Of a stretch of 64,000 bases of DNA, positions 9,650 through 21,820 are shown piece by piece. The translations under genes and the position numbers were made by a program. Every line of letters begins with the position of its first letter. Position 1 is the stretch's first letter. Below the pieces are notes generated by a model. It was not told the DNA's origin. It did not search any database and saw only the letters and a program-made list of their open reading frames with translations. Source of the stretch: Cryptomeria japonica (Eukaryota > Streptophyta > Pinopsida > Cupressales > Cupressaceae); NCBI RefSeq assembly GCF_030272615.1, contig NC_081414.1:305913164-305977163 (forward strand), written 5' to 3'.

Positions 9650-11380
9650 GTTTTTCTAGGTTCTCAAAGAGATTCCCATCGCTGATACAAACCTACCATT
9701 TTGATCATGAGTCACTCCCCTACAACTAGTAGGCCCAGGGTTTTCCTTAGCCGCCCCATCAATATTTCATTTGATCCATCCAGGGGAAGGGGGGGACCAC
9801 ACCATCCCCTCCCTACTCTATTTGAGCCCCTAAAGAGGAATATAAATATCCCTATGAAGATTATAATTTCAAGCTACTTACAAATCCAAAGGGGAGACAA
9901 AGAGTTTGGAGTAAGAACATTTATCCAAACAAGCCACCAAGAAGATTTCCTTAATAAAACTTTGAATTCTCATAGGTAGGAGATGGGTTGGGCATTCCAA
10001 GTTCCCGAAAACACTATTATTTCTCTCTTTCCAAACCCCTTAAGCAATATGGAGAAGAATAAGCAAGTATAATAGAAGGAGAGAGGGATTTGAAGAAGGA
10101 AATATCCATTGTAACCAATTGTCCACAAAAGGAGCAAGGAAAACCCAATCTAATGACCACAAGTTGAGGAAGTGGGACCAAATATCCTTCACATAATTAC
10201 AGCCCATCAGGAGATGAGAATAAGTCTCAACATCCTCTTTACAAAGAAAGTACCAATTGGGGATATCCATTCTCCTTTTGCAAAGGTTGTGAATGGAAAG
10301 AATCTTGTTTTGCACTAGGAGCCAAAAATGGGTAGAAGAGAGAATCGTAATACGACAACCAAGTACTAGAGCAATTCTAACCTATCTCCAATCTAGAGTA
10401 TTTAGAAAGAAAATAGAACTCTTAGGAAGACTAATTTTTTGCCCAGATGCGTCTTCATACTATAAAAAAGACTTCTTAATATTCCTCACTTCTGAGATTG
10501 AAATTTCCTTGATAAAAATAGTATCATCAATGAAGTGTTGGTGAGAAAACATTTGTGGGGAAGATGAAGGAGACAAACCCTTAAGGTTACTGATACACAC
10601 CTCCCTCCTAATGGGTCTACTAAGAGCTTCACCCATAAAGATGACCAGAAAGGGGGAGATAGGATCCCCTTGTTATAAACCTCTAAAAGCATGAAAAAAC
10701 CCAGAAGGGGAGCCATTAATGATCACAAATAATTTAGGGGTAGTCATTAGTTGGGAGATCAAGTGTAAAAAATTCCAACCAAAACCAAATGCATGTAACA
10801 CCTTGAAAAGAAATTGACAATTAACATAATCATATGCTTTGAGGAGATCTAGTTTCAGAAGGAAACTAGGATTCTTATTAACCAGCAAGGAATGAATCTT
10901 CTCATGCACAATCAAAATAGAGTCAAGAATTTGGTGTCCTGGGACAAAACCATTCTATTGGACAAAGATTAATTGAGGGTGGAAAATCTTGGAAAACATT
11001 TTATATAAGAAGTTTCATAAGATGATAGGGTGGAAGTCTTGGAAAATATTAGCTCCAACTCTATTAGGAATAAGGACAAGGAAGGTGGCATTAATTTCCC
11101 TAAGAAGGGAGCAAGAATTGAAGAATTCTTTGGTAGCATCAATAACATCCCTAGAAACAATATCCCAAAATAATTGGAAGAAAAACGTTGGGAAGTCATC
11201 AGGACCCAAAGATTTATTCCCTTCAAAGAAGAAGACAACATCATGACCATCCTCATTAGAAGGGATCTTAGAAAGCAACCCTTTCATATCATTCATGACT
11301 AGGTAAGAGATCTCATTGAGAATATTCCATTGGTGATCTTGTGATAGAATCTGATCATTAGAGAGCACAAATAAGATAAC
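9650..11380 (-). pseudogene. LINE ORF2 fragment: reverse transcriptase and zf-RVT
   Basis: Recognisable segments in order are KSLGPDDFP with FFQLFWDIV (11200-11120), KLDLLKAYDYVN (about 10860), QGDPISPFLVIFMGEALSR (about 10670-10620) and HFIDDTIFI (about 10530). The last is the polymerase catalytic box with Phe-Ile-Asp-Asp in place of the usual Tyr-Ala-Asp-Asp. The zinc segment CKRRMDIPN...C..C..DVETYSHLLMGC lies near 10270-10200. The RNase H lead-in (DQNGRFVSAMG) ends at 9650, directly at the LTR. Stops and frameshifts occur throughout. Confidence 0.75.
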
Positions 11381-12569
11381 TGGTGAACAACTGAGAGGGG
11401 GGTGAATCAGTTGTTAATAGATTATGAAACTTTAAGCATACAAAACCTTTTACTAGAATGCATAAACCAAATACTGGAATAGCAGATATATCAATTAAGC
11501 ACAAACATAAATCATAAACCAATTACCATGCATCCACAACAAATAACACCAAGATTTATACATGGAAAACCTACTAAAGGGAAAAACCATGATGGGAAGC
11601 CTACCCACAGTCAGATGATACTTCTGTAGTAAGTATGTGATTATAATAAGGGGCCTGCACATGTAGGAAGGTCAACAGTCTAGAGCACATTGCTCATCAC
11701 AAAATAGCCTCACTGACTACATAAGATATCGAGACTACAATCCGGAAATAAGAGTGAACTGCAAGAATAGCATCTCTTATTCCTAAGTATAGTTCTAGTT
11801 AAGCTCAATTTCAAAGGTCTTAAACCTCTTACACAAACCCAATTAGATCACCTATGATTGACCAAAACCTTATGCATATAATTACAACTTTATTCACACA
11901 TAGATAATTCCATAACTATAATCCCATACCACGATCTACAAAGAGATCTTACATCATATTTATACCAACCCGGGACCTAAATAATTAGGTTGACCACCAA
12001 AAAGAGGACCCGCAAACCAATCATAATCCAAGTCGGCCTAAGACCGAAACAACATTAACCAAACAATAAATCCAATTGGTAACGCATCGGGATCATCCAC
12101 CAACACGTAACATAAACCAATCCATAACCTAGTTGAATAAGATTAGACCTAAAATAGGTCGCCATAAGACAAATTAGATACCACCAATCAAGTAGAACAC
12201 AAACATGATAACCATTAACACCCTAAAAACCTTCTAGAAGTTGCACCAACACCACTTATCAAATCCATCAAAATATCTTCAACGAAGCTCTGCCGGTAGA
12301 ACCTTTACCGGTAACCAAAAGGCTTACTCGAACATATGATAGCTTTCGGATCACCAAATCCCAAACCAGCTGAACGTGACATGCAACTGAATAACATGAA
12401 TGATAGCACCAAACCAATTCCACCAATCAGAACATACCAGAGACAAATCTCCTGATCATCAACAAAGTCCAACCACTCTATCAGAACCCGGTAGAAAATT
12501 AAAGAAGCTAGTGTTGACATCAATGACAAACATCAATGCAACATATTCAATTCCTTGAAATTGCCAACA
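11381..12569 (-). repeat. 3' LTR of copia element X (1,189 bp)
   Basis: It starts TGTTGGCAATTTCAAGG at 12569 and ends GTTGTTCACCA at 11381 (minus strand). The terminal hairpin pairs AACAACTGA (11386-11394) with TCAGTTGTT (11407-11415) around a C-rich loop on the transcript strand. The GGGCCTGCACATGTAGGAAG block is at about 11660-11680. Confidence 0.8.
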
Positions 12570-12582
12570 ATCTCCCCCTTTG
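12570..12582 (-). other. Polypurine tract of copia element X
   Basis: On the minus strand it reads CAAAGGGGGAGAT directly before the 3' LTR start, the plus-strand priming site of LTR elements. Just upstream lies one arm of the conserved stem (12584-12596). The other arm is in the LTR at 12513-12525. Confidence 0.85.
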
Positions 12583-12938
12583 GCATTGATGGAAACATTA
12601 GATGTGAAAAACATCCAAGTGCCAAGAAGTGCCAAACAAGTCTCCCCCAATGGAAGACATCCAACAAATGATATATCAATGAAGTTCTGAACCAAATAAC
12701 CAAACCATAGACCAAACTCCTTCTGTGACTGATATCTCTATTAAGCTATGTTCTTCACATGTATACCTCTCCTCCTTTGACATCAATGCTAGAAAATTGA
12801 CATAAAAATTAAAGAAAAATCATAAAACCTTTGAACCACATAGCTAACTACTCCCCCTGAGTAGTAGCACCAACTCATCAATCTGAAATGAATGATAGTT
12901 CTGATAATGCATACCAAATTGATGCCAATCAACATCAC

Positions 12939-15472
12939 TCAAGTCTCAATCGAAGGGGCAGAGACCCCCAATCTGTCTCTAAAGTGCTCAAATGATTCCT
13001 TGGGCAAAGGTTTAGTGAGGATATCTGCAATCTACTCTTTAGTGTTCACATAAACCAATTTGACTTCATTTGCTTCCACCTTTTCCTTCAAAAATTTATG
13101 TTTGATTGATATTTTTTTTGTCTCAAAATGAAATACCGGTTCTTTGATATGTCAATAGCAGTAGAGTTATCATAGTGAATAACTATCAGTTCATTACAGT
13201 CTACCCTTATATCCTTTAGCATTTTCTTCATCCATAGAAGTTGTGTACAACTAGTAGTAGCAACAACATACTCAGCTTCAACAGTAGATAAAGAAGTGCA
13301 TGACTATTTCTTGCTGATCCGTGAAACAAGTTTCTTTCCAAGAAAGAAAGCTCCATCGAATGTGTTTTTCTGGTCATCTATATCTATAGCCCAATCTACA
13401 TCTTTATATGCACATAGTGTAAATTCATCATCTTTAGGATACCACAAACCATATTCAGTTGTTCCTTATAAATATTTGAAAATCCTTTTCACTTCACTCT
13501 CATGATTCTCTCTAGGATCACTCTGATATCTTGATACAATACAAACCACATTCATTATGTCCGGTCTAGTCTGAGTCAAATATAACAAACCTCCAATCAT
13601 AGATTTATACCTTGTAGAATTTACCAGAGCTAATACATCTTTCTTTGTCAATTTCTCACTTGTAACCATAGGAGTACCAACTACTTTAGAATTTTCCATA
13701 CCAAATTTCTTCAACAAATCTCTAGCATACTTAGTTTGACAAATGAAAATACCTTTATCGGTCTGATTAATCTACAAACCTAAGAAAAATCTCATTTCTC
13801 CAATCATAGACATCTCAAATTCATTCTTCATATTATCAGAGAATTCCATACATAACTTTTCCTCACCTCCAAAAATGATATCATCCACAAAGACCTCAAT
13901 AATCAATATGTCATCATTAGTGATCTTATAATATAAGTTATTGTTAGCATTACCTTTAGTGAAACCAAGCTTCGAAAAATATTTGTCCAATCTAGCATAC
14001 CAAGCTTTAGGTGCTTTCTTCAATCCATATAAAGCTTTCCTTAATCTGAAAACCATGTTATTGTCATTTGAAAGAGAAAATCCATCAAGTTTCTTAATGT
14101 AGACTTCCTCTTCGAGATCTATATTTAGAAATGCACACTTAATGTCCATCTGATAAACCTTGTATTTCTTATGGGCAGCATAAGCAAGAAATAATCTCAC
14201 AACTTCAATCCTAGCTACCAGAGAAAAAGTTTCATCTTAATCAATTCCTTCCTTCCGAGAATATCCTTTATAAACCAATATAGCATTGTTCCTTACAACT
14301 TGGCCATCTTCATTCAATTTATTCCTAAAACCCATTTAGTTCCAATAACATTCTTATTTTTAGGCCAGGTAACTAAAGTCCATATGTTCTTTTCTATCTG
14401 ATCCAATTCATCTTCCATAGCTTCCATCCAACATTCATCCTTACATGCTTCATCTACTAATGTCAGTTCAATTTGAGAAATTAAACATACCTCTTCAGCT
14501 GCCATCCTTCTCCTTGTCATCACTCCTTTGCTTTTGTCTCCAATGATCTAATTTTTTGAATGATTCAACCTTACATACCTAGGAGTCTTCTAACTTTCTA
14601 TTTCTCTGCTCTGATCTTCAATTACTATTGAATTTTCTGATACTGCTGGAGTAATTGGCTCAATAGTTTTTCTTAGGTACAGGTGTTACCGGTTCAGTTA
14701 TGATCATTTCCACTTTCAATTCTCTCTCATAAGTTCTGATTTGACCTCTATAATGCTCATCCACCTTGACATTAGCGCTTTCCAAAATTCTCTGCAATCT
14801 TTTGTTATAACATCTATATGCTTTGTTTTCATTTGAATAACCAAGAAATATTCCTTCATCACATCTAGGATCAAACTTTCCAATGGAATCATCTCTTTTG
14901 ATATATCATTTACTACCAAAGATTCTGAAATACTTAACTATAGGTGTATGACCAAACCATAACTCATAAGGTGTCTTACCAATGTCTTGTTTGATATGAA
15001 CTCTATTGAATGTGTACATCATCGTGCTCATAGCTTCTCTCCACTAGATATGTAGCAAATTAGCTTCCATCATCATAGATCTAGCTGCATCTAGGATAAT
15101 TTTGTTCTTTTTTTCCACAACACCATTCGACTGAGGTGTCTAGGGTGCAGACAATTGTCTCCTTATCCCATGTTTCTCACAATAACTATTAAATTCATCA
15201 GATGTGAATTCACCACCCTGATCAGATCTTAAGCATTTGATATTCAATCCTGTTTCTACCTCAACCATAGGTTTAAAGTTCTTGAATTTTTCAAAGGCTT
15301 CAGATTTCTCCCTTAGAAAAGTAACCCACATCATTCTAGAATAGTCATCAATGATTAGCATGAAATATCTATCACCCTAAAAACTTCTTATTCTAGCAGG
15401 GCCACATAAATCAGTATGAATAAGATCAAGAACATCATTATATTTATCTTGCATACTCTTAAAATAAGTTCT
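12939..15472 (-). pseudogene. Copia pol: integrase, reverse transcriptase, full RNase H (element X)
   Basis: Integrase core segments include LDLIHTDLCGPAR (first Asp), MLIIDDYSRMMWV and KCLRSDQGGEFTSDEF. Reverse transcriptase has [27 protein letters not shown] and the catalytic box [10 protein letters not shown]. RNase H is full length in outline: LCAYKDVDWA, LSTVEAEYVVATT, LLWMKKMLKD and HYDNSTAIDISKN. This contrasts with the second copia family here, which lacks most of RNase H. Stops and frameshifts are scattered throughout. The stop at 12939-12941 follows the usual C-terminal segment. Confidence 0.85.
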
Positions 15473-16036
15473 TGTTGGTATTTTGGATATGTTGATATGG
15501 TTTTGTCATTGACGTCAACGCCCATTAACACTTATCAACTCTGGAACTTTGGAGAATTGGCAATGTTCATCAGCAAACAAGTGACTTATGCACAGTCATC
15601 GGTATCTGGTACACCGGCAGGATATATTGTTCATCGGCACTTGGAATGACATGGAAAACACTTTATTTTATTGAAGACATCGTTTGGACACTTCGTCTTG
15701 GAGATTTGTTCATTGGTATATTCATGTTTGCATATTTGTTGTTACTGGCAAAGAGGTCCAGAATAAGCACCGACAGACTTATCTATTCCAGATCAACACG
15801 ACACAATATGGAGATGATTTATTATTGTTGTAAATGCATTAAGCTGACATGTTGAATCAGATATTGCATCGGTTATTGATTTACTTGTAAATTATTTTAT
15901 TGTAATATTTTTTAGAGCCAACCTACTAAAATTGGTTCACTGGTATTAAGAATTAAGGTTGGTTAAGTTGTTTTTGGTTTAAATTTATTAGACAACTGAT
16001 TCACCCCCCCCTCTCGGTTGTCTCTGGGACCTAACA
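15473..16036 (+). repeat. Short-form copia LTR (564 bp), left
   Basis: It starts TGTTGGTATTTTGGATATG and ends GGACCTAACA. It is about 90% identical by eye to the minus-strand LTR at 21821-22365. Both lack the roughly 500-bp block that the long LTR at 26613-27669 contains. The terminal hairpin pairs GACAACTGA (15991-15999) with TCGGTTGTC (16014-16022). The flanking five bases are GTTCT (15468-15472). Confidence 0.85.
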
Positions 16037-16038
16037 AT

Positions 16039-16050
16039 TGGTATTAGAGC
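16039..16050 (+). other. Primer-binding site, plus-strand copia copy
   Basis: It reads TGGTATTAGAGC, one C-to-T change from the initiator tRNA-Met site, two bases after the LTR end. Confidence 0.85.
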
Positions 16051-16093
16051 TTAGTCCTCTTTTTGAAGAAGTTTAACAACTTGAGGAGATCCA

Positions 16094-17079
16094 ATGTCTT
16101 CTAAATATTTCAGGAAGGACAGTTCTAAACTTGATGGAACCAACTATGGCATATGGAAAATTGAGATGGAGACACATCTGAATTGCATTGGAAAGGACAT
16201 TTGGGAAGTTACAAAGAATGGCTATACTTCTCCTACTCTCGTTCAGCCTAATCCACCTACCTTAGGAAAAGATAAAGAAAATGATTGCAAATCAAGAGAA
16301 GCACTTTTGAGCGCATTATCAGATTAACAAATCATGGGATTATCAGATAGAGCTACTGCTAAAGCTATTTGGGACCATTTGGAAACATTGAATGAAGGAG
16401 ATTCCATAGTCAAAATTGCAAAACTTGAAAGCTTCCGAGTCAGGTATGAAAATCTGAAAATGGAAGAAGATGAAAGGATTTTTGCTTTTATGGAAAGAGT
16501 TAATGAAATTGTTTTGGGTATTAAATGTTATGGAGGAACCTTAAGTGAAGATGAAATTGTTTCAAAAGTTTTAAGAGGATTTCCACCAACATAAAAAATG
16601 AAAGTTACTGCTATAAATGAGTTAAGAACAATGCCTAATACATTAGTAACTAGAGACACATTGATTGGAAAACTTTCAGCTTTTAAAATTGAGGAACTCA
16701 GTCTTGTTGCTACTATAAAGATAGATTTAGCTTTTAAGGCATCAACATCATCTAAACCATCATTTGACAAGTATGATTGGAAAGCCTTTTATGCAAGAGA
16801 ACTTGAAGAAAGCAAGAGAGAAAATGAAGAACTTGAAGAACTTGAAGCACTATTTGCAAGAAAAATGCCTAAAGGTTAAGTTGGAAGTAAGTATGAAGGT
16901 AAAGTTCCCTTTAAATGTTTAACTCCAATAAGATTGGTCACATGGCTTCAAGATGCCCTGATAGACATGCTAGACTAACAAAAGAAGCTAGAAGGACATA
17001 CAAGCCTAACCCTGAATATCAGAGATACAATTTAAGAAGAATACAGACAAATCTTGTTATGTTGCTGATGAAGGAGTGA
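16094..17079 (+). pseudogene. Copia gag (plus-strand copy)
   Basis: From the ATG at 16094 it reads MSSKYFRKDSSKLDGTNYG, then IWKIEMETHL, the usual start of plant copia Gag. The capsid-type helical region has AIWDHLETLNEGD and FMERVNEIVLGIK. In-frame stops occur at 16325, 16592 and about 16877. A one-base loss in the knuckle region (about 16919) shifts the frame. The knuckle second Cys is Ser in the related minus-strand copy and unreadable here. Confidence 0.85.
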
Positions 17080-18454
17080 CTGATGATTATGATGAGGATT
17101 CAATAGACAATGGATGGGTTTTTGTTGCTATAACAGAAGATCAACTGACACTTGCAGTCCAACCGGTAGAGCAGGCCTTGGCAGCTAAAATTGAAGTAAA
17201 GGATGAATGGATCATAGATTCTGGATGCTCACATCATATGACAGGAGATAAAGGTAAATTCTTGAACTTTCAAGAATATAATGGAGGCTTAGTAAGATTT
17301 GGAGATGACAAATCTTGTCAAATAAAAGGTAAGGGTTCAATATCTCTTGATGGTAAGCATAACACTGACAATGTTTACTATGTTGAAGGTTTAAAGCATA
17401 ATCTTTTGAGTGTTGGTCAATTAGTTGAGAAAGGATTTCAGTTACAATTCAAAAATGGAAAATGGAAAATCATGAATAGAACTGGTTTAGAAATTGCAAT
17501 CGGTAATTAGACTAAAGGTAATATCTTTCATTTGAATAACAGTGAAAAGACATGTTTGATTGCACACATTAATGAAATTTGGTTATGGCATAAAAGACTA
17601 TGTCATGTAAACTTTGATTGCATGGTAAAAATCAGTACTACTAAGGCAGTTAGAGATTTACCTAAAATTGTCAAACCTCACAATACAGTAATAAGATTGG
17701 TCATATGGCTTCAAGATGCCCTAATAGACATGCTAGATTAAGAGAAGAAGCTAGAAGAACATACAAGCCTAACCCTTAATATCAAAGATACAGATTTAGG
17801 AAGAATAAAGATAAATCTTGTTATCTTGCTGATGAAGGAGTCACTGATGATTCTGATGAGGATCTGGCAGACAATGGATGGGTTTTTGTTGCTAAAACAA
17901 AAGATCAACTGACACCTACTGTTCAACCAGTAGAGCAAGCCCTGGCAGCTAAAGTTGAAGTCAAGGATGAATGGATGATTGATTCAGGATGTTCACATCA
18001 TATGACTGGTGATAAAGGTAAATTCTTGAACTTTCAGGAATATAATGGAGCTCTAGTAAGATTTAGAGATGATAAAGCTTGCTTGATAAAAGGAAAAGGT
18101 ACTATATATCTTGATGGTAAGCATAATACTAACAATATTTACTATGTTGAAGGTTTAAAGCATAATCTTTTAAGTGTTGGTCAATTAGTTGAAAATTGAT
18201 TTTAGTTACAATTCAAGAATGGAAAATACAAAATTATGAACAAAACTAGTTTGGAAATTGCAACCGGCAATCAAACTAGAGGTAACATATTTCATTTGAA
18301 TAACAGTGAAAAGACATGCTTAATTGCACATATTGATGAAAGTTGGTTATGGTATAAGAAACTCTGTCATGTAAATTTTGATTGCATTGTGAAAATCAGT
18401 ACAACTAAGGCAGTTAGAGATTTACCTAAGATTGTTAAACCTCACAATCTGGTA
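16928..18454 (+). repeat. Internal tandem duplication of gag 3' end, protease and integrase start
   Basis: Unit 1 (16928-17690) and unit 2 (17691-18454) both run from the knuckle region (TAAGATTGGTCA) through the protease DSGCSHHMTGDKGKF to the integrase zinc region KIVKPHN. The period is about 763 bp. Unit 1 shares the stop after LEIAIGN with the minus-strand copy at 25159. Unit 2 lacks that stop and differs at many sites. The two units therefore look like different subfamilies joined together rather than a recent simple duplication. Confidence 0.85.
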
Positions 18455-20746
18455 TGTAAGGAATGTCAATTTGGAAAACAAGTTAGAGCATCTTTTAAAA
18501 GTATTCTGGAAAAATTCAATAATTCTCTTGACTTAATTCATACTGATTTATGTGGTCCAACTAGAACTAAAAGCTTACAAGGTGATAAATATTTCATGCT
18601 AATCATTGATGACTATTCAAGAAAGTGTTGGGTTACTATTCTCAGAGAAAAATTAGAAGCACTTGGGAAATTCAAACTATTCAAAGCAATGGTAGAAAAT
18701 GAAACCAGTAAGAAAATTAAATGTCTAAGATCAGATCAAGGTGGTGAATTTACATGTAAGGAATTTAATACATTCTATGAAGTAAATGGAATCAGAAGAC
18801 AGTTATCAGCACCCTAGATACCACAACAGAATGGAGTTGTGGAAAGGAAAAATAGAACTATCCTGGATGTATCTAGAAGTATGTTATCTGAAGAAAATCT
18901 ACCACATGCATATTGGAGAGAGGCAGTAATTACAATGGTCTATACATTCAACAAAGTTCACATCAAAGGTGAAACTGGTAAGACCCCTCATGAACTATGG
19001 TTTGGCATTACTCCTACTCTTAAATATTTCAAAATATTTGGAAGTAAATGCTATATTAGAAGAGATGATTACATTGGAAAATTTGATCCTAGAAGTGATG
19101 AAGGAATATTTCTTGGTTATTCATCTAAGAGAAAAGCATATAGATGTTTTAACAAAAGATTGTAGAAAATTGTTAAGAGTACAAATGTGAAAATTGATGA
19201 ATAGTTTAGAGGAACTTCAAGGTATATAGACTTTGAACTGGCAACATAGATACTAACAAATGAACCTACATTAAACCCAATGGTACAAAATGAAGATCTA
19301 GTTACACCGGTATCATCTGAAAATTCCACTGTAACTGAGGAATAGCAGCAAACGAAGACACCCTGGTATGTAAGATTGAACCACTCTAAAAATCAGATAA
19401 TTGGGAACAATTATCAAGGAGTTATGACAAGAGGAAGACTGACAAATGAAGAGGTATGTCTTATTTCTCAAATTGAACCATCATCAATTAATGAGGCATG
19501 TGAAGATAAACACTAGATTAAAGCTATGGAAGAAGAATTAGAGCAAATTGAAAAGAATAACACATGGACATTAGTTCCCCGGCCTAAAGACAAAAATGTA
19601 ATTGGAACAAAATGGGTATTCAAAAACAATCTTAATGAAGATGATAAGGTAATTAGAAATAAAGCAAGACTAGTGTGTAAGGGATATTCTCAGAAAGAAG
19701 GAATTGATTATAATGAAACCTTTGCACTGGTAGCTAGAATTGAGGCAGTCAGATTATTCTTGGCTTTTGCAGCACAAAAGAAATACAAAATATATCAAAT
19801 GGATATTAAATGTGCATTTCTGAATGGAGATCTTGAAGAAGAAGTTTACATTGAGCAACCTGATGGATTTTCTTTGATAGATAATAAAGATATGGTTTGT
19901 AGGTTAAGGAAAGTGTTGTATGGGTTGAAGAAAGCTCCAAGAGCTTGGTATGCTAGATTGGATAAATATCTTTTGAAGATTGGTTTTTCTAAAGGTAATG
20001 CTGACAACAATTTATACTATAAAGTGACTAATGACGACATCTTGGTTATAGAATTTTTTGTTGATGATATAATCTTTGGAGGAGAAGATGGTTTATGTAA
20101 AGACTTTTCTATTGAAATGCAGCAAGAATTTGAAATGTCTATGATTGGAGAGATAAAATTCTTTTTAGGATTGCAGATTTCACAAACTGATAAAGGTATA
20201 TTCTTGAGTCAATCTAAGTACTTAAAGGAGTTACTAAAGAAATTTGGGATGGAAAACTCTAAACTGGTAAGCACACCTATGAATACAAATGACAAATTAT
20301 CACTAAGGGATACATCTACACCTGTTAATTCGACTAGGTACAAATCTATGATAGGAGGTTTATTGTATTTGACACAAACAAGACCTGATATTATGAATGC
20401 AGTATGTATTGTTTCAAGATTTCAGAGTAATCCTTGAGAAAATCATGAATCAGTAGTAAAAAGGATTTTCCAGTACCTACAAGGCACTACAAATCTTGGC
20501 CTATGGTATCCTAGAGATGAAAACTTTGAATTATGTGCATACACAGATGCAAATTGGGCAGGAGATGTGGATACTAAAGAGCAGATTGTAGATATTTTCA
20601 CTAAGCCTTTACCTAAGGAGACTTTTGAATATCTCAGAGATCAACTTGGGGTCATACACCCCCCAATAGAGACTTAGATAGTTGATGTTTGTCATCAACC
20701 GACAGAATTATCAGAGAAATCTTTTACTATGGCTTTGATGAGGTGA
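17076..20746 (+). pseudogene. Copia pol (plus-strand copy), RNase H internally deleted
   Basis: The protease signature WIIDSGCSHHMTGDK appears at about 17205 and again at about 17970. Integrase has LDLIHTDLCGPTR, IIDDYSRKCWV and RSDQGGEFTCKEF, then QQNGVVERKNRTI. Reverse transcriptase is open for 303 residues (19526-20437), with [20 protein letters not shown] and the box [10 protein letters not shown]. RNase H begins [14 protein letters not shown] and jumps directly to [13 protein letters not shown], so about 100 residues with most of the active site are missing. Several stops. Confidence 0.85.
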
Positions 20747-20861
20747 GCTACTTCTCAGGGGGAGTAGTTGGAATACTGAATTGATTGGTATTTTGTATTT
20801 TAAACCTGTTTTTGTATTGGCTTTGGCATTTGATGTCAAAGGGGGAGAGATTGATTTGGAA

Positions 20862-21820
20862 TTGGAGGATATGAGGAAACAAGATGAAGAGCTTGAAGAA
20901 CTTGAAGCCCTTTTTGCTAGAAGAGTACCTAAAGGTCCAACAGGAAGTAAGTATGAAGGAAAATCACCTTTCAAATGTTTTGCATGTAATAAGATAGGTC
21001 ATTTTGCATCTAGATGTCCTGAGAGGAATTTGAGATTTGAGGAGAAAGCTAGAAGATCTTTTAAGCCTAACCATGAATATTAGAACAAGCATAAGTATAG
21101 TAGGAACAAAGACAAATAATGCTACTATGTTGATGAGGAAGGTGTAACTGATGATTTTGGTGATGAAACGACAAAAGATTTAGCTAGTGGATCCAGCAAT
21201 GGAAATGAATGGGTATTCTTATCTATCAAGTAAGATGCTCCAGAACCTGTCATTCATAATGAAAAGAAGGCCCTTGCTGATAAAGTTGAAGACAAATATG
21301 AATGGGTAATAGACAATGGATGTTCACATCATATGACTAGAGATAAAAAGAATTTTCTATCTTTGCAAGAATTTGATGGTGGTCTGGTCAGATTTGAAGA
21401 TGACAAAATATGAATGATCAAAGGAAGAGGAACTATAACATTGGATGGTAAGCTTAACATTGATAATGTTTACTATGTTGAAGGTTTAAGGCATAATCTT
21501 TTGAGTGTAGGATAGTTGGTGGATAAGGGATTTCAATTACAGTTCAAGGATGGAAAATGCAAAATCATCAACATATTTGGATTAGAAATTGCAATCAGTA
21601 CTCAAACTAGAGGTAACATCTTTCATTTGAACTCTCATGAGAAGAAATGTTTGATTTCACATATTGATGAGAGTTGGCTATGGCATAAGAGATTGTGTCA
21701 TTTGAATTTTGATAGCATTGTAAAGATCAGTTCAACTAAGGCAGTAAGAGATATACCTAATATTGTGAAGCCTCATAATCTGGTATGTAAGGAATGTCAA
21801 ATGAGAAAGCAAGTCAAAAC
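20862..21820 (+). pseudogene. Copia fragment G: gag knuckle, protease, integrase start (X-type)
   Basis: It reads ELEDMRKQDEELEELEALF, an intact knuckle (CFACNKIGHFASRC), protease (VIDNGCSHHMTRDK, where Asn replaces Ser of the usual D-S-G) and the integrase zinc region (KRLCHLNFD, then CKECQMRKQVK). It resembles fragment H more than the Z/W family. It begins abruptly in the 3' untranslated region of the preceding element and stops at the LTR at 21821. The last five bases are AAAAC. In-frame stops are near 21080, 21118, 21230 and 21410. Confidence 0.8.

Larger units (their letters stand above)
8013..11380 (-). mobile_element. L1-like LINE remnant, interrupted by an LTR
   Basis: Minus-strand homology to plant L1-type LINE ORF2 runs from 11380 down to 8013, with an LTR (8662-9649) inserted. 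Reverse transcriptase, a zf-RVT-type zinc region and RNase H appear in the normal order. The N-terminal endonuclease part is missing because X is inserted at 11381. The 3' end is missing because J is inserted at 8012. Many stops show that it is long dead. Confidence 0.75.
11381..15472 (-). mobile_element. Element X (3' half): Ty1-copia retrotransposon
   Basis: The minus strand shows integrase, reverse transcriptase and RNase H, then a 3' untranslated region with purine tract and a 3' LTR at 11381-12569, inserted in the LINE. The 5' half is missing: at 15472 integrase stops where a second copia LTR begins. The plus-strand fragment at 20862-21820 ends at the same protein position and has a near-matching 5-bp flank. 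It is therefore a good candidate for the other half, now inverted (see findings). Confidence 0.8.
15473..20861 (+). mobile_element. Ty1-copia element, plus-strand copy (Z-side)
   Basis: 5' LTR, primer site, gag, protease, integrase, reverse transcriptase and a shortened RNase H appear in copia order. The element runs to its 3' untranslated region (AAAGGGGGAGAGAT at about 20837-20850) and then, at about 20861, switches without a 3' LTR into gag coding sequence of a different copia element. It interrupts element X at 15472. About 760 bp of gag-protease-integrase sequence is duplicated inside it. Confidence 0.85.

Noticed and set aside
10293-11246. Plus-strand ORFs of 83-85 codons
   Set aside because: Shadows of the LINE reverse transcriptase on the minus strand.
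15646-15855. 69-codon ORF
   Set aside because: Inside a copia LTR. The homologous LTRs do not keep the frame.
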